Position numbers and translations under genes: made by a program. Below, piece by piece: positions 44,065 to 52,218 of a DNA stretch of 64,000 nucleotides. The stretch spans positions 17,516 to 81,515 of the forward strand of contig NZ_LQQO01000016.1 of the NCBI RefSeq assembly GCF_001619955.1. The letters run 5' to 3'. This DNA is from Sphingomonas hankookensis. Its GTDB lineage: Bacteria; Pseudomonadota; Alphaproteobacteria; Sphingomonadales; Sphingomonadaceae. The notes under the pieces are model-generated. The model had not been told where the DNA came from. It saw nothing but the letters and a program-made list of their open reading frames with translations, and searched no databases. The first letter of the stretch is position 1. The number at the start of each line of letters is the position of its first letter.

Positions 44065-45354
44065 CGCCACTTCCGCCGGGGCGTCGGCGGGCGCGGCGAG
44101 CAGCCCTTCCCGCTTGGCGACGATGGTCGGCACCAGCATCTGACCGGCGACGTTGACGGCGGTGCGGCCCATGTCGAGGATCGGGTCGATCGCCAGCAAC
44201 AGCCCCGCCCCCTCCAACGGCAGGCCGAGTGTCGTCAGCGTCAGGGTCAGCATGACGGTCGCGCCGGTCAGCCCGGCCGTCGCCGCAGACCCCAGCACCG
44301 ACACCATCACGATCAGCGCATAATCGCCGGCATGCAGGGCCAAGCCGAAGAACTGCGCGACGAAGATCGCCGACACCGCCGGATAGATCGCGGCACACCC
44401 GTCCATCTTGGTCGTCGACCCCAACGGCACAGCAAAGGCGGCATAGGCAGCGGGTACGCCCAGCGCCTGTTCGGTCCGCTCCTGCGTCACCGGCAACGTG
44501 CCGACCGAGGAACGGGTGACGAAGCCCAGCTGGATCGCGGGCCATGCCCGGCGGAAGAACCAGATCGGCGAGATGCGATGCAGCGCCAGCAGCGTCGGAT
44601 AGACGACGAACAGCACGATGCCGAGGCCGATATAGACGGTCGCGGCAAAGGCACCGAGCGACGACAGCGTGCCCCAGCCATAGCGGACGATCGCATCGCC
44701 GATCAGCGCGGCCGACCCGATCGGCGTCAACGCGATCACCCAGCGCAGCAGCCGCCGCAGGATCATCAGCGCCGAGGTGTTGAAGGCAAGGAACGGCTCC
44801 CCCGCCGCGCCGACCCGCACCGCCGCGGCCCCGACCGCGATGGCGACGACGATGATCTGCAGCACATTGAAGCCGAGCATGGTGGTCGCACCGCCGTCCG
44901 CCATCTTGGTCGACGCGGTCAGGCCGAGCAGATTGGCGGGCACCAGCCCTTTCAGAAAATCGAGCCATGTGCCCACCGTGCCGGGCTGCACAGCGCTGGC
45001 CAGCGCGACATCGCTGTGCCGGCCGGGCTGGAGCGCCAGCGCCAGGACGATGCCGATCGACACCGCGATCAGCGCGGTCAGCGCGAACCAGAGCAAAGTC
45101 TGCCCGACCAGCCGCGCCGCATTGGGCAGATCGCGCAGCGCCGCGATCGACCCGACGATGGCGGTGAAGACCAGCGCCGGCACCAGCACTTTCAGCAGCT
45201 GGACGAAAATCTGCCCGACCGTGTGCAGCAGCGTGCCGATCGCACCATCGGCACCCCCCATCTCGGCGGCAAGCAGTCCCAGTACGACACCCGCGACCAT
45301 GCCGATCGCGACCTGAATGCCGAAGGACGGCAGGATTTTGCGGGCTTGTTGCAT
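44056..45354 (-). CDS. Dicarboxylate/amino acid:cation symporter (DAACS family)
   Basis: The 432-residue inner-membrane carrier of the DctA/GltP fold has about eight helices and two re-entrant hairpins. Family marks are the second hairpin region [20 protein letters not shown] and the substrate helix [15 protein letters not shown], which carries the conserved Asp and Asn. The cargo is probably glutamate, aspartate or C4-dicarboxylates, but it cannot be fixed from sequence. It is convergent with queA. Confidence 0.9.
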   Translation of the reverse strand: MQQARKILPSFGIQVAIGMVAGVVLGLLAAEMGGADGAIGTLLHTVGQIFVQLLKVLVPALVFTAIVGSIAALRDLPNAARLVGQTLLWFALTALIAVSIGIVLALALQPGRHSDVALASAVQPGTVGTWLDFLKGLVPANLLGLTASTKMADGGATTMLGFNVLQIIVVAIAVGAAAVRVGAAGEPFLAFNTSALMILRRLLRWVIALTPIGSAALIGDAIVRYGWGTLSSLGAFAATVYIGLGIVLFVVYPTLLALHRISPIWFFRRAWPAIQLGFVTRSSVGTLPVTQERTEQALGVPAAYAAFAVPLGSTTKMDGCAAIYPAVSAIFVAQFFGLALHAGDYALIVMVSVLGSAATAGLTGATVMLTLTLTTLGLPLEGAGLLLAIDPILDMGRTAVNVAGQMLVPTIVAKREGLLAAPADAPAEVALG

Positions 45355-45422
45355 GGACGATCACTTCGGGTGGCCGGCCTGCCCCCACAACGAAGCATTT
45401 CTAGGATCGCCCCAATGCGGCG

Positions 45423-46802
45423 TTACAGCCCCTCGCCGCCGACCCAGTGCGCGTTCGACAGATAGCGCGCGACGTCCCACACCTGCCGCCGCAGATCGGG
45501 CACGGCGACGATTTCCCAGAACGCGCCGCGCGTCATTGGCCCGATCGCGAACAGCCGGTCGTCGCTGTCGCCATTGTCGTGCAACACGCGGCCGGTGACC
45601 TCGACATCGATGCCGAGATGTTCGCTGTCGGGGCGGATGCGCCCGTCCGCGACCAGCGCCGACAGCAGCGGGTCGTCGGTGCGGGCGACATCGCCCTGCG
45701 GCCCGATGCACGAAATGACGCGGGTCGCGACGATGCGCTGCCGGGTGTCCTCGCCGCGTGGCCGCCATTCGACCGCGATGCCGCACTCGGCTTCATGCGC
45801 ATCGCAACTCTTGCCGGCGAGCAGCGTCAGCCGCCCGCTCGCCACCATCGCGTCGATCCGGTCGGCGACCGCCGGGGCCAGCCGGTGGCGATGGATGTCC
45901 CACCATGGCCGCAAATGGCGCAGGAAGCGCCGCCGCTCGACCGGATCGGCCGCCGCCCATATCCCCTGGGTAAAGGGGCGCAGCTCGTCGATCGCGCTGT
46001 GCCAGCCGATCGCCGCGCCACGGTCGCGAACCGACCGGACCAGCGCCGATAGCGGCGGGCGGGGGCGCTCGGTCAACGGCTGCTCAGGCAGGGCCGCCGG
46101 CGCATGGCGATGCGGCAGCAGTCCGCGCCGCGACAGCGCGACGATCCGTCCGCCAAAGCCCTGCGCCTCCAGCGACAGCGCGACATCCACCATGGTCAGC
46201 CCCGTACCGATCAGCAGGACCGTGTCGTCGTCGGTGAGGCCGGCGGTCGCCCCCGCTGCCCAGGGATTGCCCACATAGGCCGGCAGATGGGCGATGCCGC
46301 GCAGCCCCGGCGGCACCTGCGGCGCGAGATTGCCGACCGCCAGCACCGCCGCGTCCGGGGTGACGACGCGACCGTCCCCGAGCACCACCGTCGCGCCGTC
46401 GATGCCGACCGCCTCGCCATCCACCACGGTCAGCCGGCCCGGCGCGGCTGCCTGCGCCGCCGCCAGCGTCTCGCGCAGATAGCTGCCGTACAGGGCGCGC
46501 GGCACGAAATCCGCGCCGCTGGCCCCCGTATCGCGCTCGGCGAGCCAGCGGACGAAGTGGTCCGGCCGGTCGGGAAAGGCGCTCATGTTCGCGGCGCGCA
46601 CGTTCAGCAGATGGTCGCTCTGCCTTGTGCCATAGGCGACCCCGAGCCCCGCCGCATCGCCGCGCTCGATCAGCGTCGCCGCCGGCCCGTCGTGCCGCAG
46701 CAGGTTGATCGCCAGCAGCGTGCCGGAAAATCCGGCGCCGATGATCGCGACATGGCGGATCGTGCCGGGCACGGCGTCCTGGGTGGTTCGCGCGGTCGTC
46801 AT
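45423..46802 (-). CDS. FAD/NAD(P)-binding oxidoreductase (HdnO/YdhS-like)
   Basis: The 459-residue protein has two Rossmann sites, HVAIIGAGFSGTLLAINLL at the start and VLLIGTGLTMVDVALSLEAQ in the middle. It belongs to the FAD-NAD(P)-binding family usually annotated as hydroxyacylglutathione- or YdhS-like proteins. GVAYGTRQSDHLLNVRAANM is a typical segment. The reaction is unknown. It sits alone, next to tRNA-Gly, with 79 nt between. Confidence 0.85.
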   Translation of the reverse strand: MTTARTTQDAVPGTIRHVAIIGAGFSGTLLAINLLRHDGPAATLIERGDAAGLGVAYGTRQSDHLLNVRAANMSAFPDRPDHFVRWLAERDTGASGADFVPRALYGSYLRETLAAAQAAAPGRLTVVDGEAVGIDGATVVLGDGRVVTPDAAVLAVGNLAPQVPPGLRGIAHLPAYVGNPWAAGATAGLTDDDTVLLIGTGLTMVDVALSLEAQGFGGRIVALSRRGLLPHRHAPAALPEQPLTERPRPPLSALVRSVRDRGAAIGWHSAIDELRPFTQGIWAAADPVERRRFLRHLRPWWDIHRHRLAPAVADRIDAMVASGRLTLLAGKSCDAHEAECGIAVEWRPRGEDTRQRIVATRVISCIGPQGDVARTDDPLLSALVADGRIRPDSEHLGIDVEVTGRVLHDNGDSDDRLFAIGPMTRGAFWEIVAVPDLRRQVWDVARYLSNAHWVGGEGL

Positions 46803-46881
46803 GCGCTTCCGATACCACAGCCGACGCCCATGGGAACGCTTGCGCCCGTGCGATCCATTGGCTAAGGGCAGCGCTGCCCGA

Positions 46882-46952
46882 GCGGGTGTAGCTCAATGGT
46901 AGAGCAGAAGCTTCCCAAGCTTACGACGAGGGTTCGATTCCCTTCACCCGCT
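46882..46952 (+). tRNA. tRNA-Gly, anticodon CCC
   Basis: A 71-nt cloverleaf can be drawn. The acceptor GCGGGTG pairs with CACCCGC, the D-arm is GCTC/GAGC, and the T-arm is GAGGG-TTCGATT-CCCTT. The anticodon loop TTCCCAA gives CCC. The discriminator is T and CCA is not encoded. The first anticodon-stem pair is G-A, a weak point but not unusual for this isoacceptor. It is intact and marks the left edge of the accessory junction. Confidence 0.95.
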
Positions 46953-47007
46953 CCCCTTATAACCATAGTGGTCCGAACCACTTTTTCGCCACGTGCGTCC
47001 GTAACGC

Positions 47008-47031
47008 TTGCAAAGTTCACGACTTTTGCAA
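47008..47031. promoter_or_regulatory. Imperfect dyad upstream of the two-gene pair
   Basis: TTGCAAAGT and ACTTTTGCAA flank a 5-nt centre, 34 nt before the start of the gene at 47065. The symmetry and placement suggest an operator or a promoter-proximal stem. The region is AT-richer than the flanking core genes. Confidence 0.4.
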
Positions 47032-47064
47032 TCCTACCCAGCGGATGGGCCTGGGGAGGAATCA

Positions 47065-47595
47065 TTGACCTTTTTTACGTGGCCCTTCGACCCGACGAAC
47101 GACGCTGCGGTCGCCGGCGTCAGCTATTGGCTGACCATAGTAGGGTTTGCGCTAACAATCTTCGGCTTGGGTCTTACCTGGAGGCAATTGATAAAGACGC
47201 AAACTGCCACCGCCGCCGTTGAGGATGAACTTCGTCGTGTTCAGCTTGCCATCGCGACTTACGATGCCGCCCACGAGATAGCCAAAGCGATCGCGGCGCT
47301 CGATGCGACACGGCGGCACCTTCGAAACCGGGCTTGGCGTGATGTCGCCGATGGCTACGAGGTTTTCCGCCGATCGATTTTAACGACTGCAAGCCTCTTC
47401 ACTTTCGACCAAGAGACACTCGAAAACGTGGAGCTTGCAAACAAATACATCTCTAGGCTTTGCGAACGAATTGAAGATGGCGTTCAAAACAAAAGTCTAG
47501 ATGTAGATCCTGCAAAAACCATAACAATGATACGCCAGCACGATGAACTAGCGGGTCGAATCAATATTATTCTTCAAAAAGGAACCGTTGCGTGA
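47065..47595 (+). CDS. Hypothetical membrane protein, first gene of an accessory pair
   Basis: A TTG at 47065 preceded by the strong ribosome site GGGGAGGA is the best start and gives 176 residues. The amino end carries one transmembrane helix (YWLTIVGFALTIFGLGLTW). The rest is a long, mostly helical soluble part (EDELRRVQLAIATYDAAHEI), then a Lys/Asp/Ile-rich tail. Codon use is AT-richer than in the neighbours. No family is recognised. Its stop overlaps the next gene's GTG start, so the two are coupled. Confidence 0.75.
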   Translation: MTFFTWPFDPTNDAAVAGVSYWLTIVGFALTIFGLGLTWRQLIKTQTATAAVEDELRRVQLAIATYDAAHEIAKAIAALDATRRHLRNRAWRDVADGYEVFRRSILTTASLFTFDQETLENVELANKYISRLCERIEDGVQNKSLDVDPAKTITMIRQHDELAGRINIILQKGTVA

Positions 47596-47966
47596 GCATT
47601 TCCATGCAAAAAAGCCGCAATCTGGTGGAACTGCTGTATGAAAGAACAGTAGATAAGAAACTCACATGGGGCCATGATGGTGCTGATGAAATCAGCGCAA
47701 CCTTGGGTCACATAGTAATTTACATTACGAAGGCTACAAATATTAATTTTGAGGAAGTCTATAAGATATATCTGGTAGTAGACGGCCATGTCAAAGACGA
47801 ATTTACTGATGAAGACTTGGGCGCTTCTAACGTGCCAACGGGTGTAGTCGACATGCCAAACTACTTCCGTTTGTGCGAAGCGTTATTTCAAATGGCAGCG
47901 CGACAAGCGACCGGTGCCGATGAAACTATTGATGCAGCGTTGGCATTCCTTTTAGCTAAGGAATGA
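47592..47966 (+). CDS. Hypothetical small soluble protein, second gene of the accessory pair
   Basis: The 124-residue acidic protein begins MSISMQKSRNLVELLYERTV from a GTG that overlaps the upstream stop (GTGA). No membrane segment or known motif is visible. IGHIVIYITKA-like and FEEVYKIYLVVDGH stretches suggest an alpha/beta fold. The DNA is clearly AT-richer than the surrounding core genes, a sign of transfer. The pair could be a defence, stress or phage-related module, but no function can be assigned. Confidence 0.75.
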   Translation: MSISMQKSRNLVELLYERTVDKKLTWGHDGADEISATLGHIVIYITKATNINFEEVYKIYLVVDGHVKDEFTDEDLGASNVPTGVVDMPNYFRLCEALFQMAARQATGADETIDAALAFLLAKE

Positions 47967-47972
47967 AGGCTA

Positions 47973-47990
47973 GTCCGATTTGTATCGGAT
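47973..47990 (+). terminator. Short hairpin after the accessory pair
   Basis: TCCGAT-TTGT-ATCGGA is a perfect 6-bp stem with a 4-nt loop, extended by a G-U pair, 7 nt after the stop at 47966. There is no T-run. It is followed directly by the larger inverted repeat at 47995-48025, so the two stems together may end transcription. Confidence 0.4.
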
Positions 47991-47994
47991 CATA

Positions 47995-48025
47995 TAGAGC
48001 ATCTCTGTGTAAACGAGATGCTCTA
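47995..48025. repeat. Perfect 11-bp inverted repeat at the broken tRNA-Val
   Basis: TAGAGCATCTC and GAGATGCTCTA flank the 9-nt loop TGTGTAAAC. The right arm and the loop belong to the tRNA-Val fragment (minus strand), and the left arm is foreign sequence mirroring it. Such symmetry around an anticodon loop is what a tyrosine recombinase core site looks like, so this may be an attachment site. Confidence 0.6.
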
Positions 48026-48044
48026 CCAACTGAGCTAAGCGCCC
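48007..48044 (-). pseudogene. Truncated tRNA-Val(TAC), 5' half only
   Basis: On the minus strand GGGCGCTTAGCTCAGTTGGT continues through AGAGCATCTCG to the anticodon loop TTTACAC. This is nucleotides 1-38 of a tRNA-Val with anticodon TAC. Beyond 48007 the sequence no longer fits: the anticodon stem is not closed normally and there is no T-arm or 3' acceptor strand. The break at the anticodon loop, next to phage genes, points to an integration junction. Confidence 0.75.
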
Positions 48045-48207
48045 CCGGTGGGGAGACCGGCGGAATCCCGTGCTTTTCGAGACATGCAACAGGGATATTT
48101 GCGGAAGTCCGGGGAACGCAGCGGAAACGCGGTGACACCAGAGTCCCGAACTATTCCCGAACTGGCTTTTCGCGTATCGCTGGCCGGTATGGGATCAGGA
48201 GACCGCC

Positions 48208-48405
48208 GTGACGGAAAGCCCGCAAAAGCTGCTGGAGGCCGCCGTGGCACGCGCGCACGCCTTTCTCGATCTGGCAACCGACGACGCTACCCGCTTGGAC
48301 GAACGAGCGCCGTTCACGTTCGGCGACCTGCGAATCCTACTCATGGCTACAAAGGCCGTGAATCTCGGCCACGAGATACCCCACACCCGAAGCAACGTGC
48401 GCTAG
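48208..48405 (+). CDS. Small hypothetical protein (65 aa) at the prophage edge
   Basis: A GTG at 48208 preceded by CAGGAGACC starts MTESPQKLLEAAVARAHAFL, a helical, charged 65-residue protein with FGDLRILLMATKAVNLGHEI. It is the only plus-strand gene I support in the prophage end, opposite to the late genes. No family is recognised. The good ribosome site and protein-like composition support it. Confidence 0.5.
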   Translation: MTESPQKLLEAAVARAHAFLDLATDDATRLDERAPFTFGDLRILLMATKAVNLGHEIPHTRSNVR

Positions 48406-48473
48406 ACGCTTCACGCGCAATCCGCAGGGTATCAGGGCTGATCCTCTGCCTGCTAATTCTGTCGCTTGCCTTG

Positions 48474-48767
48474 CTAACAGCCTGGCCCTGACCCATCGGT
48501 CCAAGCCCCCGACGCTCGTAGCTGACGGATGATGCCATTGAACGACGCCGTCACCGTCTGTGCCCGGCCAATCTCATTGTCGCCCTTAGCGCCGTCCCAG
48601 TACGATATTAGCGGCCAGCGCTCGCGGCAGTAGGGCATTAGGCACCGAAGCGCCAAGCGCACGCTAGGCGTATCCACCCGCCCCTTTCCGCAGTCCGTCA
48701 TCCCAGCCCGCAGGATGTCGACCGCTAAGCCGATGATGATCCGTTCATGCCGCCGCATGGCTCGCAT
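48474..48767 (-). CDS. Hypothetical phage protein (97 aa)
   Basis: The 97-residue product has a basic start (MRAMRRHERIIIGLAVDILR) and Cys and Trp residues in RLALRCLMPYCRERWPLI. The start could instead be the second Met. No family is recognised. It lies 68 nt beyond the glycosidase gene at the end of the late region, a place where phages often carry extra genes. Confidence 0.45.
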   Translation of the reverse strand: MRAMRRHERIIIGLAVDILRAGMTDCGKGRVDTPSVRLALRCLMPYCRERWPLISYWDGAKGDNEIGRAQTVTASFNGIIRQLRASGAWTDGSGPGC

Positions 48768-48835
48768 GAAACGGATAGAGAACAGATTTGCAAGACTTGA
48801 GCGCGGCGGGGCACACCGCCGCGCTCAAGCCTTGA

Positions 48836-50851
48836 TCAGGCGGCGAGGCCGCCGACCGTGTTCCTGTAGGCATTCAAAGCATTGTACATGACTGCCACGT
48901 TCGCATCAGTCAGGCCGCTACCCCAATGCACGGCAGCAAGCCGGCTCGCGCCGAACGTCCCACTCGCCGGTTGCGCCGCCAGCGCCTTTAGCGTTTCAAA
49001 GGGTCGAGCCGTCGAGGCTGTGGCATCGCCATTCGCAGTGACAGCGCCTTGCCGATAGGATCGCCATGCGCCGGGCGTGTCGCGAGTGACGACGACGTGA
49101 CCGGGGAAAGGCGCGCCGGCGAAAGCTTTTGCGCTCGTTGCCAGCGGGCGACCATTGACGTTCCCATTGGCATTCAATCGCAGCAGGCTGACGACACCGC
49201 CAGCCCCGAACTCGCTGGCATCGACCCCATCGGTCCGCGCCGTACTCGTCAGCGCCCAGACGCCAAAGTGCATGTTGTCTTGCTGGAAACGGACGCCCGG
49301 CATCTGCGGCTGAAAATTGGTGTCCAGATAGCCGGTGGACTGGTCTGATGCCGTGCCGCCGTTCGGCGTGAATAGCACCGCCCCCTTGAGTGTGCCGGAC
49401 CGACCAATATGGATCAGATCGAGCGGCACGGCGGCTTGGACCGGCACCTGTAGCAACATCAGCCCGTCGAGCTTATCCCAGACACCGCCGTTCTTGAGCG
49501 CTGCGACCAGCGTGCTGACCGCCTGCTGATAGGCAGCGGACGGCGGCGCTGGGAAGCGGTTGAGGTAGAACTGCGCCTCCGGTTCCAGCGCACCAACGGC
49601 GAAGGTGATCGTCAGGAACTTCGTGACCGTCTGTCCGCGCTCGTCCGTCGCCCGGACGGTAACACTGCGCGTCCCGGGCGCTTGCGCCGCCGCGACCAAC
49701 CGCGGGGTCCGACCATCGACGACGATCGAGAACGTCGGGTCGTTGCTGGCGATGGACCATTTCAGCCGCTTGTTCCCCTCCAGCTTCGCGGAGAACGGCC
49801 CGCCGGCCGGGGCATTGAAGGTGGCCGGCGTGAGGATGCTGAGCGGACCCCACTGATTGATGAACGCTGGGCCGGCGTTCGGACGCGGGTACAGGAGGTC
49901 ATCGAACTGACCGTTGGGACCGCCATTGTTGACGTTGAAATAGTTGATGCGGAGGAGGTTCGGCACATCCTGCGCCCAGCGCGCCATCGCGTTCATGAAA
50001 TCAGCAGAGTCCGACGCCTGCCCCCATTCAGACATCGAAGCCGTTTTGCCGTAGAACAGCGACTTTTCGGCGAGCCACTTGAGGCTGTAATTCAGGTTGA
50101 GGAAAATGCCGACCCAGCGCTGGATATTGGTGCCGGTCCCCAATTCGGTCGCTTCATTGTAGTAGCGATCGAGCGCCATATCGTCGAAAGCTGCGGTGTT
50201 GGGCAGCAGTGCTTCGAGATTCACTTCCTGCCCGTCCGGGCCGATCGTCGGCGTCTGGCACCACGATATGATGAAGCGCGACGACACTCGACGCGCGATC
50301 GCCGCGAAGCGCTCGAAAGCGGCGATGTACTGCGCACTGCTGTTCCCCGGCTCGAATACCCCCCACGGATACGCGCCGACGATACTGGCTTCCCAGCCTG
50401 GGGTTACGATGACGACCTTGTGCCGGTCGAAGCGCGCAATCTTGCGCAGCATGCGTTCCCAGACAGCATCGAATTTGCCGGCCGCCGCGTCCGCCAAGCT
50501 TTCCGAGCGGGAGCAGAGAGGGAATTTCCACTCATGGCGGACGTCAACGCCGGCCCACTCCACGATGATCTGGTCGAGGATGACCTCATTTTGCGCCCAG
50601 GTGCTGGCCCCGTTGTCCGCCTCGCAGAACTGGATAACGAGGTCAGCCTTCGCGCCAAGCCATGTCTCAAACTGGACATGGTCTGCTACGGTCCGACTCC
50701 GCACACCGAGCAAATGATGTCCGCCGATTGCGGCGATGGGATCATCTGGCAACGCACTGTCCTGCGAACCGACGACGCCGCGAGCGGACGCCGCAGGGGT
50801 CACAAGTCCGACGCCAACGGGTAGCGCTGGCTGCAACGGAAGATTGATCAT
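48836..50851 (-). CDS. Phage tail spike with GH26-like glycoside hydrolase domain
   Basis: The 671-residue protein starts with a short leader, then a TIM-barrel of GH26 type over about residues 45-335. VTPGWEASIVGAYPWG matches the acid/base motif (Glu near residue 155), and ASMSEWGQ matches the nucleophile (Glu near 274). A cadherin/Ig-like domain follows (RSVTVRATDERGQTVTKFLT) near 345-425, then a LamG-like beta domain to the end. It is probably a receptor-binding depolymerase for host surface polysaccharide. It lies after the lysis genes, an unusual place for a fibre. Confidence 0.75.
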   Translation of the reverse strand: MINLPLQPALPVGVGLVTPAASARGVVGSQDSALPDDPIAAIGGHHLLGVRSRTVADHVQFETWLGAKADLVIQFCEADNGASTWAQNEVILDQIIVEWAGVDVRHEWKFPLCSRSESLADAAAGKFDAVWERMLRKIARFDRHKVVIVTPGWEASIVGAYPWGVFEPGNSSAQYIAAFERFAAIARRVSSRFIISWCQTPTIGPDGQEVNLEALLPNTAAFDDMALDRYYNEATELGTGTNIQRWVGIFLNLNYSLKWLAEKSLFYGKTASMSEWGQASDSADFMNAMARWAQDVPNLLRINYFNVNNGGPNGQFDDLLYPRPNAGPAFINQWGPLSILTPATFNAPAGGPFSAKLEGNKRLKWSIASNDPTFSIVVDGRTPRLVAAAQAPGTRSVTVRATDERGQTVTKFLTITFAVGALEPEAQFYLNRFPAPPSAAYQQAVSTLVAALKNGGVWDKLDGLMLLQVPVQAAVPLDLIHIGRSGTLKGAVLFTPNGGTASDQSTGYLDTNFQPQMPGVRFQQDNMHFGVWALTSTARTDGVDASEFGAGGVVSLLRLNANGNVNGRPLATSAKAFAGAPFPGHVVVTRDTPGAWRSYRQGAVTANGDATASTARPFETLKALAAQPASGTFGASRLAAVHWGSGLTDANVAVMYNALNAYRNTVGGLAA

Positions 50852-50866
50852 GAGAACCCTTTCATT

Positions 50867-51127
50867 TCAGCGCGGCCACGCCTCGATCGCGAGGCGGCGC
50901 TTGTCGTCGCAGGCGGCCAGATCGAACCGGCCGTCTCGGATGGTGGCGTCGTCGTCGGCCGCCGTGGCGCTACCGTCCGCCTGCCGGTGCTGCGGCGTCG
51001 GCAGGCATGGCGCGGTCGCCGCTGTCGGCGGCGGCGGCAGGCGCGGCAAAGCGGGCGTCGAGCAGGTCGATCGACCGCACGCGGTCAGCATCACGGCAGC
51101 GCACGCGGCCAGCATCAGTCTGGGCAT
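50867..51127 (-). CDS. Rz1-like outer-membrane spanin
   Basis: The 86-residue lipoprotein has a classic signal MPRLMLAACAAVMLTACGRS, with Cys17 after the lipobox LTAC. A proline-rich stretch follows (PALPRLPPPPTAATAP), as usual in Rz1. It overlaps the end of the Rz-like gene in a different frame, the arrangement of lambda Rz/Rz1. The tail is longer than in lambda. It joins with Rz to fuse the two membranes at lysis. Confidence 0.75.
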   Translation of the reverse strand: MPRLMLAACAAVMLTACGRSTCSTPALPRLPPPPTAATAPCLPTPQHRQADGSATAADDDATIRDGRFDLAACDDKRRLAIEAWPR

Positions 51128-51412
51128 ATTCCCTCACGGTGTTCGTGCTTTCGAGGATGAGCGGCTGCCGGTTGGCGAGCCGATCGGCATAGGTTCCGGT
51201 GGCGCTGGCGATCCGTTCGGCGGCGTCGCGCTCGGTCTTCAGCTTCGCCCTTTCGGCGTCCGCCAAGTCCTGCACCCGCACCGTGCGTTCGTTCGCGAGG
51301 GTCAGCCGCACATCGGCTAGTTCACGATCGGTCCACCCCACCCGGCCGCCAGCGCCGCAATCGGGACCAGCCACCAGACGCGGCCCAGCAGCGCCAAGCC
51401 GGTGTGGATCAT
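50970..51412 (-). pseudogene. Rz-like inner-membrane spanin, split by a -1 frameshift
   Basis: The ATG at 51412 overlaps the amidase stop (ATGA) and encodes the expected membrane anchor MIHTGLALLGRVWWLVPIAA, but this frame ends at a TAG at 51317. The coiled-coil body (LANERTVRVQDLADAERAKL, AERIASATGTYADRLANRQP) continues in the -1 frame to 50970. A G-rich run, GGGTGGGGTGG, lies at 51333-51343 near the switch. It may be a broken gene, a sequencing error or programmed slippage. Confidence 0.6.
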
Positions 51413-51873
51413 AGCGTTGCGTACTCCCGCTTCGCATCGAAGCTGGGGCACGCCTTGGCGACCTTCGGATAGTCGCGGTGACCTTGAACCACCGCGCCCG
51501 GATGCGCGGCCTTCAGGACGCGCAGCAGGTCGACCATCGCCGCCTTCTGTTCAGGCGTCCGGGTGTCCTTCGGTGTCTTGCCGTCCTTCGCGACGCCGCC
51601 GACGTACACGATGCCGATCGACTTCGCGTTGTGCCCTGCGACGTGCGCCCCAACCTGCGCCTTCGGCCGGCCGATTTCGATCGTGCCGTCGAGCGCGACA
51701 AGGAAGTGATAGCCGATGTCGCTCCAGTTCTGCGCCTTGTGCCATGCCCGCACGTCCGCGACGTGGAAGGGCTGCCCCTCCCGCGTCGCCGTGCAATGCA
51801 CTGCAATGGACGTGATCGCGCGCGCGATCGGCGCGGACGCGGCTGCACGCCACGCCGGGGTTGCCGTCGTCAT
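51409..51873 (-). CDS. N-acetylmuramoyl-L-alanine amidase (phage endolysin)
   Basis: This 154-residue amidase_2/PGRP enzyme resembles T7 lysozyme. Zinc ligands are the His in SIAVHCTAT, the His in QGHRDYPK and the Cys in KACPSF. It has no signal peptide, so release depends on the holin. It lies between the holin-like gene and Rz and overlaps the Rz start by 4 nt, giving the order holin-endolysin-Rz-Rz1. Confidence 0.9.
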   Translation of the reverse strand: MTTATPAWRAAASAPIARAITSIAVHCTATREGQPFHVADVRAWHKAQNWSDIGYHFLVALDGTIEIGRPKAQVGAHVAGHNAKSIGIVYVGGVAKDGKTPKDTRTPEQKAAMVDLLRVLKAAHPGAVVQGHRDYPKVAKACPSFDAKREYATL

Positions 51874-51915
51874 AAAACCTCACATTCTTGATTACCGCCT
51901 GCCCGGCGGCCGGGG

Positions 51916-52218
51916 TTATTCGACCTTCGTGCCCATCAGCTGAGCGGCGACCTGCCGGGCCAGCACCAGCACGAACCGCATCGTCGCAAAGCCCATCCAG
52001 CCCGCGCTGATACCGGCGACCAGCACGGACCAGACCGGCCAGTGGTAATGAACGGCCGCTGCGCCCGCGATCGACCCGAACGCCGGCAGCAGGCTGCACA
52101 TCACGAAGGCATCGCGCCACGTCACCGGCTTGCCCGCCTCGATCTTCTGACCGACGCGCAACACCTGCCCTGCGAACACCGCGAACGCGGCCAGCAGATA
52201 CGCTTTCCACTCGTTCAC
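51916..52218 (-). CDS. Putative holin
   Basis: A GTG at 52218 overlaps the upstream stop and gives a 100-residue protein with three membrane segments: AYLLAAFAVFAGQVL, AFVMCSLLPAFGSIAGAAAV and SVLVAGISAGWMGFATMRFV. A short charged tail follows. The size, topology and place just before the endolysin fit a class I holin. No direct motif proves it. Confidence 0.65.
   Translation of the reverse strand: MNEWKAYLLAAFAVFAGQVLRVGQKIEAGKPVTWRDAFVMCSLLPAFGSIAGAAAVHYHWPVWSVLVAGISAGWMGFATMRFVLVLARQVAAQLMGTKVE

Noticed and set aside
48007..48044. Functional tRNA-Val
   Set aside because: Only the 5' 38 nt fit. There is no T-arm, no 3' acceptor strand and the anticodon stem is not closed normally.
48048..48491. 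147-codon plus-strand frame at the prophage edge
   Set aside because: It is Arg-rich and lacks a ribosome site; the 65-residue gene at 48208 in another frame has AGGAG and better composition.
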